Shown here piece after piece: positions 17,401 through 24,077 of a stretch of DNA of 24,077 nucleotides. The stretch lies in the NCBI GenBank assembly GCA_049999725.1, contig JBNGIS010028629.1, positions 1 to 24,077 on the forward strand. The letters run 5' to 3'. Under the pieces are notes generated by a model. The model made no database searches and was not told the DNA's origin. It saw only the letters and a list, made by a program, of their open reading frames with translations. Every line of letters begins with the position of its first letter. The stretch's first letter is position 1. Source of the DNA: Haplomitrium mnioides. Lineage: Eukaryota > Marchantiophyta > Haplomitriopsida > Calobryales. A program made the translations under genes and the position numbers.

Positions 17401-18767
17401 GAGGTAAATGATGCTTTCTCGGATGAGAAGCTGTTCCATATCAGAGCTGGAAAGCCCATGGAGTATACCGCCATAATCGAATTCCTCCTTTCAGCCCAAA
17501 TTCCAAAGAATAGCAGCAAAGAAGAAGCTGTAGTGTTCCTCCGAAGGATGAAACCGTACTTGATGATAAAGGGGGTATTGCATAAGCGGAGCTATGATGG
17601 GATGATCAAAAGATGCTTGGAGCGGGACCAATCCAAGGTGGTGATGCAGGCCTTGCACGGAGAGGAGGTGGGGGACCATTTTGCAGTGGATGCCACAATA
17701 AGGAAAATTCTGGATGCAAGGTACTGGTCGCCCACACTGCACAAGGATGTGCACTTCTAAGTGAAGAGATGGGACGCTTGCCAAAGAAGGAGGAGGCCAG
17801 CAACTAACCATCATCACCCCTTGGTCCCAATTATCCCCTTGGCACCCTTTGAAAAATGGGGAATTGATTTAATCAAGCCGATTGCACCATCCACCCGCAG
17901 AGGCAACAGGTACATTACGATGGCCACGGATTACGCCACAAAATGGTTGGAAGCAAGAGCCACTCGGAAGGATGATGCAAAAACAGTGGCTGCCTTCTTG
18001 TATGAGCAGATGTTTTGCAGGTTTGGGCCCCATTAGAGCTAGTGAGTGACCAGGGTACGCACTTCATCAATCATGTAATCAAGGACCTCACCTCAAGATA
18101 CTTGGTCAAACACCGTCGCACCATAGCTTATCATCCGAAAGCTAACGGGCTAACAGAGAGAGCAAATGGGATCATGAGCAAGATCCTTAGCAAATTGGTG
18201 ACAACAAACAAGGCTGATTGGGACCTCAAGCTGCTGATCGCGACCCATGCATATAATTTGGCCTATAAAACCACCACTGGCCATTGCTCATATTTCCTAG
18301 TCTTCGGACAACACGCTCTGGTGCTAGTGGAGTATGAAGTGCCCACCAGAAGACTGTTGGAGGAGGAAAGGATGACAGAGGATTAGAGCATGAGGGAAAG
18401 CTTATACCAGTTGGAGAGATTGGAGGAAGCTAGGGGAGCAAGCCCAAGGGAGGTTGGAGCACCGCCATAAATTATGGAAGAAAAAGCATGACAAGGGCCT
18501 AAAACCAACAGATCTTTGTGAGGGGAACCTGATGATGTTGTATGACAGCTGATTTGTACACTTCCTAGGGAAGTTACATAACAGGTGGATGGGTCCTTTT
18601 ATTTGCAGAGGTTGCATCGAAATGGGTTCGTAGAATTGGAAACATTGGAGGGGTAGAAATTCGTCAATCGAGTACATTTCGACCGCCTCAAAAGGTACGT
18701 GAACCAGGAGGAAGATGGAGGGGGACCCGGGTCGATCCGTTCAGGGGTTCCAATTCAACAGGAGTGA
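17401..18767 (+). pseudogene. Element C integrase (broken)
   Basis: The zinc module reads ALHGEEVGDHFAV ... RWDACQ: both His and the last Cys remain, but the first Cys is Trp (17770-17772), just after a stop at 17758-17760. The core has WGIDLIKP (first Asp), DYATKWLEARATRKDDAKTV, then a one-base frameshift near 18028, SDQGTHF (second Asp) and LTERANGI (Glu). A stop at 18384-18386 and several more follow; the C-terminal end ELETLEG.KFVNRVHFDRLKRYV is readable at about 18628-18700 and ends at TGA 18765-18767. No chromodomain follows, and there is no room for an extra envelope-like gene before the LTR. Confidence 0.88.
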
Positions 18768-18827
18768 GTGTGGTGAGTGTGGTGAGTGTGTGTGGGTGTG
18801 GGTGGGTGAGTGTATGAGTGTTTGTGT
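18762..18827 (+). repeat. GTGAGTGT/GTGGGTGT microsatellite after element C pol
   Basis: An imperfect run of GAGTGTG, GTGGGTG and GAGTGT words directly overlapping the pol stop, in the short 3' untranslated stretch (18768-18932). Confidence 0.8.
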
Positions 18828-18932
18828 AATTGCACTACGACAACTTTGTATCTAGCCAAGCAACGACCACTTTGGAGGAGGCAACTAGCAGAGTGGAATG
18901 GAGGAGGGTGTTTGTGGGGACGCTTCACACTT

Positions 18933-18942
18933 AAAGGGGGAG
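18933..18942 (+). other. Polypurine tract of element C
   Basis: AAAGGGGGAG lies three bases before the 3' LTR start at 18946. This is the normal position and sequence for the plus-strand primer of reverse transcription. Confidence 0.88.
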
Positions 18943-19626
18943 TTATGTCGGCCGGTGACATGAGGTACTATGGAAGAATTTGTGGAATCGGAGGTGACAT
19001 TGGAACAATTCTCCTCTTGTAAGTGTTAAAGTACCCTGGAAGCAGCGGATCAACTCCTATCAGCGAGTATGAGCGAGTCGCCTAGATCCAAGGAGTGGAA
19101 TTGGACCTGTGGCGGGTTAAGGAAGGGAGGTCGACAGAAGAAGGGCTCGCGAGATCGCTTCGGAGTTGGAGAAGGGAACTTTAGTAGCCGGCGAATGGGG
19201 GCACTACTAAAATTTGAAGGAAGCAGAAGAGAGCCTGCAAGTATCATCGAGATGCAGGAATCGGTTCCCGAGCAGGGAGGAACAGAACGCTCACTAGAGG
19301 CAATCAGCCGAGAAGATGAAGGAAATGTGACCTCAAAAGTGAAGAAGGGTCGGGGACTAGAGGAGGAGGACCGGGGACGTGGGGTGGAGATCGAAGATCG
19401 ACAACAGTTGGAAGGGATTGCATGTAAGGGAAAGGCTACAGTGTAAGCTTTCAGATGGCCGTGCGCCAGAAGCAGGAATTGGGAAGAGAAAGGAGGGAGC
19501 AATGACCTTCGTAAGCAGCAACGATGCCAAGGATCGAGGGATGCTCCGCTTTCTCAGGCGTTAACAGGCTTTACCGAGGTCCAAACCCACTTCGTACTTC
19601 ACATAACCGATGGATTCTTCAGAAAT

Positions 19627-19743
19627 GTGGCAAGCGCGGAGGTGTCTGGGGGATTCTTCGGAAACATGGCAAGCGTGGAGGTGACCGATAGATTCTATGG
19701 AAATGTGGCAAGCGCGGAGGTGGCCGAGGAATCCTACAGAAAC
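19627..19743 (+). repeat. 39-bp repeat, three units, 3' LTR of element C
   Basis: Units start at 19627, 19666 and 19705 with a partial one at 19744, all 39 bp apart. The 5' LTR has only two full units, so one was gained or lost after insertion or in the last reverse transcription. Confidence 0.85.
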
Positions 19744-19768
19744 GTGGAAAATTCAAAAGAGTCATTTG

Positions 19769-20475
19769 GTCAACTTTGGAACCCAAGGTCAGAGCGACGG
19801 TCCACCTTCTCGGTTGAAAGCGACATCAGACGGCGCCCTACAGAAGAAAGCCAACCTCAAACTCAGGATTTTGAGGGGTTTTTCAAACTCACTTGTTCGA
19901 GGGATCCTTTGGGTCAGAGCCGCGATCAACTACGGATGTAGCTCAACGTCGAGGTCCACCTTCCCGGTTGAAAACAGCGTCAGACGCCGCTCTGCGGAAG
20001 AAAGTCAACCTCGGACTAAGAAGTCCAAGGGGTTCTTCGAACTCACCTGTCCGAGGGATCCTTCAGGTCAAAGCCGCGGTCAACTACGGACGCAAGTCAT
20101 TGCGGCGGTCTACCTTCTCGATTGAAAATAGCGTCGGACGGTGCCTTGCATAAGAAAGTCAACCTCAGACTCAGGAGTCCGAGGGGTTCTTCGAACTCAC
20201 CTGTTCTAGAGATCCTTCAGGTCAGAGTCTGCGGTCAACTACGGATGCAAGTCAGTGCGGCGGTCCTCCTTCTCGGTTGAAAACGGCGTCGGACGGCACC
20301 CTGCAGAAGAAAGTCAACCTTGGACTCCGGAGTCCGAGGGGTTCTTCAGACTCACATGTCTGAGGGATCCTTTCGGTCAGAGTCTGCGGTCAACTACGGA
20401 TGTAGGTCAGCGTGGCCGTTCACCTTCCCGATTGAAAACATCGTCGAGCGGCGACATCGGAAGAAAGTTAACGTC
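19769..20475 (+). repeat. 155-bp tandem repeat array, 3' LTR of element C
   Basis: Unit starts at 19769, 19925, 20079, 20234 and 20389 (spacing 156, 154, 155, 155), the same spacing pattern as in the 5' LTR. Seven of the ten W-box cores present in the 5' LTR remain; those at the second position of unit 1, first of unit 2 and second of unit 5 are mutated. Confidence 0.92.
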
Positions 20476-21893
20476 AGAGTCTGCGGTTTCGAGGGATTCT
20501 TTGGACTCGGTTCTGCGGGGTTCTTCGGACCAGACCCTGTAAACCTCTGAACTGATCGTTGTACTTGTATCATTCGGCAAATAGTCGGGACATGTGTCAC
20601 CACGTCCGAAACCCAGACCTAACGGGAAAAATGACCTTTTCGAATGGAACGGACGCGCATGGGTGGAAGCGGGAGGGGTATAGATGGAGGGGCAGCGACA
20701 TTGAACAGGTTGGTGTGCATGCAAATAAGAGAAGCGCAAGCAATCTCGGGATAGGAAGACACAAGGAAGTAAGGAAGAAAGGATCCCAATGAAGTTTTAC
20801 GTGAGGCGAGTGGACTCGTGCAGGAGGCTAGCAGGGGTGGAGGTGGACTGGAAGGGCACCGAGAATCGTTGGGCGGGGAGCTCTAGAGGCTCGGGCGATC
20901 CAGGTGAACTCATTCCTACGTGTGGACCAATAGTGAAGGTGAATCAATACGTGAAGCTGAAGGGGATCCTATTTGTCTGGAATTCAAGAGAGGCTGCCAA
21001 GGGGGGTCTTGGAGTCATCTCAACATCATCTGTGCAGAAGCATCAAACCCATAAACGCTCGAAGTGCGCTCTGGTTTAATCTTTCAAGTGGAGTCAAGAA
21101 GGGAGTGGCTGCGTTAGTGCCTGCGCACTACGGAGAAGATCTATTCAAGGTTTGGAGGTGGAGTGTGTAACCAGCAGTCGAGAGGACTGTCTTCTAGAGG
21201 TGGAAGTTAAAGAAATCCTCTTTCGAGCCTGAGGAAGTAAATCCAGGGCTTCTCGTAAGGGAAGTTAAAAAACTATCTGGAAGAAGTGTGTGCATGGAGG
21301 ATGGAAGGAAGATTGGGATTGGGAGTTGATGAAGGGAGGAGTCTGTTGGGGAGGCCAGTCCCTGTGGTTCTATAAAGCATGCAAGTTTGGTGGAGTGCAA
21401 TACATGTGTGTATGTATTTATGTATGTGTGTATTAGTTAGATTTGATTTTTGCTTGTATCTTATAAGAAGCACTTAGGACTAGAAGCATACAAGTATTTC
21501 AGTTATTCAGACCTTGGGACAGCCTTGCAAAGGGGGAGTTAGGTCCCTTGATATTGTTCCTTGGTATTTTGGATATTGTATCCTGCTTCTGTCTTGTACA
21601 CAAGGTGTTTGAGTCCAGATTTGGGCTTCTGAATTATACTACGGAACACCTCAGAAGTACCTTGGTCCATGTATCTGTGTATTTTGGCATTGAGTGTGAA
21701 CGAGCAGGATTGCTGCTGAAGTGATTGTTGATCCGCGAAAAGGCTTGTAAGGAGAAGAGGAATTCCTTAAGGCCTCAAAGAGATAACTTGCAACGGGGCC
21801 ATCTATCGAAAGAACTTATTCCTCTGTTTTGTCCTTCCGTGCCTTCCAAAGTGGCACCTTGGAAGGTTAAGGCCTGAAAAGAGGGGAGTGACA

Positions 21894-22449
21894 TCCGTCG
21901 ACTTTGATCACCATGGGTTCGTAACCAAGCATGCCTTTTAAAGTTGAAGCCACTCAGGATTTTGTGCAACAAATCCATCATGCAATCCATCTTGCTCGTG
22001 ATAAGCTCGTGATTACGCAAAATCGTCAAAAGCAATATGCTGATGCTCATTGTCAAGTCGAGACATTTGCTGTGGGTGACAAAGTATGGTTGTCTACTAC
22101 TCACTTGCCTATGCTTGGTGTTCATAAGGTCAGTGCATGTTTCATTGGGCCTTTCTCTATCTCTCAACGCATTGGAGTTGTAGCTTATAAGCTTGATTTA
22201 CCGACCCATATGAAACTTCATCCAGTTTTCATGTTTCGGTTCTTCGCCGTTACATGCCTTGTTCCTCTCAGTTTACCAATCAACATGAATCTCTACCTTT
22301 ACCAGAGATGGTGGATGATCATATAGAATACGAGGTGGAATGCATTATCAAGAAGCGCATCTTCAACCGTAGGCGCAAGCAAGTCACATAATATTTGGTG
22401 TTGTGGAAAGGGTACCCTTTGTTTGAAGCCACTTGGGAAGAAGAGGCTT
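21894..22449 (+). pseudogene. Element B integrase C-terminal end and chromodomain
   Basis: This continues the integrase cut at 10096. It reads STLITMGS (with a stop near 21925), QDFVQQIHHAIHLARDKLVITQNRQKQYAD, and FAVGDKVWLSTTHLP...GPFSISQRIGVVAYKLDLP, the GPY/F-type integrase tail. A one-base deletion near 22228 shifts the frame within LHPVFHVS. The chromodomain follows at about 22326-22449: EVECIIKKRIFNRRRKQVT, a TAA, then YLVLWKGYPLFEATWEEE, with the aromatic Tyr, Trp and Trp residues that recognise methylated histone tails. In chromoviruses this domain is thought to steer insertion to heterochromatin. It runs straight into the truncated LTR at 22439-22449. Confidence 0.92.
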
Positions 22450-22820
22450 AGAAAAGCTTCTAGAAGAAAAGAGAAGAAGAAGCTTAGAGAAGCTTCTAGA
22501 AGGCTTGAGAAGACTAGAGATGCTTTTAGATGAAGAAACAAGGTTCTAGAAGAGAAGCTTCTAGAAAGCGTCGGAAGCATAGAGAATTCTAGAAGGGGAC
22601 CAAGGAAGATTCCTTAGGACTGAAGTGACTTCTTAGTGAAGTCTTGTAAATGAAGTATAAATAGAGAGGGCTTGGCCCTTCTCCCTCATTTGGAAGTTTG
22701 AAAAGTCTTGTAAGCAATTTCTTTCTCTTCTCTCTTAAATTTCCTTTCCTTTCTCGTTGAGTTTATCTTCTTGGCACAAGAGTATATTGATGTGCTACTA
22801 GTTAGTTGAGAGTTTTTACA
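22439..22820 (+). repeat. Element B 3' LTR, 5'-truncated (382 bp)
   Basis: Aligns with 5509-5886. The first ~81 bp of the LTR, the polypurine tract and any 3' untranslated region are missing: chromodomain sequence passes directly into mid-U3 at a GAAGAAG-type purine stretch. The TATA box (22656-22664) and heat-shock elements at 22489-22501 and 22554-22566 are kept. It ends TTTTTACA, followed by TGGAC. Confidence 0.92.
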
Positions 22821-22825
22821 TGGAC
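22821..22825. repeat. Target-site duplication TGGAC, right copy (element B)
   Basis: Exact match to 5423-5427, directly after the 3' LTR end. It fixes the outer borders of element B even though its 3' LTR is truncated inside. Confidence 0.9.
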
Positions 22826-23200
22826 TCACCCATGCAACAAGGAGACTTGTGATGCCAGCTACACTTCTCTAGTTCTCTGAATCCATAGACCAACGAGGGT
22901 AGGTTACTCTTGGATCAAGACAATCCAAAGATCTAGAGTGTGATTGAATCTGCACCAAATAGTAGGAAGATCCCCCTGCTTGCTACAGAGGTTCTCAGTG
23001 TGAGCACATCATCCAATTGGTGGTGCAAGGTTGGAATACGAGTAAAGTATTGGTTCCCTATTTGCTGCAAGCTAGCTTGTGAGGCAACTGTTCCTTTGAA
23101 GGAGAGTGTGCAATAGGAAGGGCAACAAGGGTGGAGTGGGTGACCGATGGCAGAGAGTGCCATCTCCCTAGCTAGGGAGTAACAAATCTCAGCCCTCTTG
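22826..23200. other. Unassigned DNA right of element B
   Basis: This continues the interval 4467-5422 that element B split. I see no protein domain; the minus-strand open frame 22933-23220 has no recognisable motif. Part near 23130-23200 may be outer U3 of the A' LTR, as weak similarity to 4467-4540 (reverse complement) is visible. Confidence 0.4.
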
Positions 23201-24077
23201 TGAGAGCATAATCCCTGCAAAAGAATCAGAATCGACGTGGAAGATGCTCTTTTCGGCGCGGCAAAAAATAAAGGAAAGTGTTATTTCTTGAGTTTTTGGG
23301 AAAAGTTGTGAATATGGAAAAGAAATGGAGTATATTATATTGTGAAGAAAAAGAAAGGGCAAAGATGTTGTGCTATAGGGTGAGAATTATTTTGAGGAAA
23401 AAAAAATTTAAAAAAAATAAAAGCTAATCTAATTGTCGAGGGCCAGCCAGCCCCTATCTATGTTTCTATCTATCTATTCTATTTTTTTAGTCGATGGACA
23501 ACTTGCCCAGTACATGTGCCTTTGTAACTATGCCCTGAACTAGATCCGTCCATGGAGAGAAGAAAGATGCGGTGGCCTTAGACCCCCCTAGGGGAGATGC
23601 CTCTCGAGAGAAGAAGAGAGAGGATTCTTTTTATACTTCGGCAAGGTTTTCTTGAGATACTTATGGGATAAAGGACAGCTCCTGGTTGAACGCGCGAGGA
23701 AGATGAAGGTGCGAAGAATTGATGTGCAAAGCTGGTGTTGCGGGATGATCGATCTGCGAATGAAATTGTGAAATTGATTAAGGAAAGAGGTGTGCAGGCG
23801 ATGGGTATTGGCTTCTCCTCTACTTCAAAATTCTGATGGAAATTCAGGAGGGAAATTTCAAGAAGGGAAATGTCAATCGAAAGCAAAGAAAACAAAAGCG
23901 CTGAATGCTTCAAATGATTTTTTTCACCTCCCTTACGAAAGAGGATGCAAAGAAGGATTCGATGGGGGAGCGCAGGGTACTTCGCTGAAGAAGAATCGCA
24001 TCATGTTCGAACAATAGGGAAGAAATTGATGCATATCGAACAACAAGGAAAAGGGATCGACGATGAATCGAACAATG
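23201..24077 (+). mobile_element. A': second copy of the element A LTR region, cut by the window end
   Basis: Collinear with the reverse complement of 4466 down to about 3990: TGAGAGCA at 23201, TTTTCGG at 23251, TGTCGAGGGCCAGCCAGCCCC at 23434, GCGGTGGCCTTAGA then CCCCTAGGGGAGATGCCTCTC near 23570-23605, a TATA-like TTTATAC at 23629-23635 and ACTTATGGGATA near 23657. Beyond 23690 similarity to element A weakens but the composition (GCGAGGAAG, GCGAAGAA words) stays alike. It points rightwards, away from element A. Confidence 0.65.
23629..23635 (+). promoter_or_regulatory. Candidate TATA box of the A' LTR
   Basis: TTTATAC, 195 bp downstream of the TGTCGAGGGCC landmark; the element A copy has TTTATATAC 189 bp from the same landmark. 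Confidence 0.4.

Larger units (their letters stand above)
10097..21893 (+). mobile_element. Element C: OTA-type Ty3/gypsy element with ~2.95-kb LTRs
   Basis: Two direct repeats (10097-13040 and 18946-21893) flank a primer site, gag, protease, RT, RNase H, integrase and a polypurine tract, all on the plus strand. The LTR ends are TGTCAC...GTGACA, a 6-bp inverted repeat. There is no chromodomain; the RT and integrase resemble those of element A, in the Athila/TAT-like branch. It is inserted inside the integrase of element B: removing it with a 5-bp duplication restores the reading frame of B. The flanking 5-mers GTCAT and TCCGT no longer match well, so the duplication has decayed or an end has been altered. 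Total length is 11,797 bp. Confidence 0.93.
18946..21893 (+). repeat. Element C 3' LTR (2948 bp)
   Basis: Begins TGTCGGCCGGTGAC, matching 11 of 14 bases of the 5' LTR start, and ends GTGACA. It carries three units of the 39-bp repeat (19627-19743), the 155-bp array (19769 to about 20475), and a 20-30-bp insertion near 20995-21060 relative to the 5' LTR. Differences from the 5' LTR are dominated by C/T and G/A changes. Confidence 0.93.
5428..22820 (+). mobile_element. Element B: chromovirus (Ty3/gypsy) with nested element C
   Basis: Bounded by TGGAC duplications, with a 5' LTR (5428-5886), a primer site matching initiator-Met tRNA, one gag-pol order (gag, protease, RT, RNase H, integrase) and a chromodomain after integrase, all on the plus strand. 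The chromodomain defines it as a chromovirus; I cannot choose between the plant lineages. The integrase is split by element C (10097-21893). Without C its own length is about 5.6 kb, typical for a plant chromovirus. The 3' LTR lacks its first ~80 bp and no polypurine tract remains. Several stops and at least two single-base deletions make it non-autonomous. Confidence 0.93.

Noticed and set aside
18768-18932. Possible envelope-like gene after integrase in element C
   Set aside because: Only about 165 bp separate the pol stop from the polypurine tract, and this is mostly a microsatellite.
22933-23220. Minus-strand 95-codon frame
   Set aside because: No motif, mixed composition, and it overlaps the region collinear with the A LTR.
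3990-24077. A and A' as the two LTRs of a single element
   Set aside because: They are in opposite orientation, whereas LTRs of one element are direct repeats.

Overview
This window looks like plant nuclear heterochromatin made almost entirely of decayed, nested Ty3/gypsy LTR retrotransposons. I recognise no host gene, rRNA, tRNA or CRISPR array. The land-plant call rests on the element types: one chromovirus with a C-terminal chromodomain and an initiator-Met-tRNA-type primer site, and two non-chromoviruses of the Athila/TAT-like (OTA) branch, one with LTRs near 2.95 kb. I cannot name the species. All coding regions carry stops or frameshifts. Many stops are one transition away from Trp or Gln codons, as expected for old methylated repeats.

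Layout from left to right. (1) About 160-4466, minus strand: element A, a truncated OTA-type element. It shows integrase, RNase H, RT, the end of a protease, then a long untranslated or LTR region with a TATA-like box; gag and the 3' end are gone. (2) 4467-5422: unassigned DNA. (3) 5428-22820, plus strand: element B, a chromovirus with a 459-bp 5' LTR, a primer site, gag, protease, RT, RNase H and integrase, a chromodomain and a 5'-truncated 3' LTR, bounded by a perfect 5-bp target duplication TGGAC. (4) 10097-21893, plus strand: element C inserted inside the integrase of B, with two LTRs of 2944 and 2948 bp, a primer site, gag, protease, RT, RNase H, integrase and a polypurine tract. (5) 22826 to about 23200: the continuation of the unassigned DNA interrupted by B. 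(6) About 23201-24077, plus strand: A', a second copy of the element A LTR region, pointing away from A.

Order of events: A and A' (and the DNA between them) came first, B inserted between them, and C inserted into B. The most interesting signals are regulatory. The U3 of B carries several perfect three-unit heat-shock elements (GAAnnTTCnnGAA) just upstream of a canonical TATA box, two of them in one continuous 5-bp phase. Each LTR of C carries a 155-bp tandem array with up to ten W-box cores (TTGAC[C/T]) and perfect 22-nt palindromes, plus a 39-bp repeat whose copy number differs between the two LTRs. The LTRs of C, the younger insertion, look about as diverged as or more diverged than those of B, which needs an explanation.
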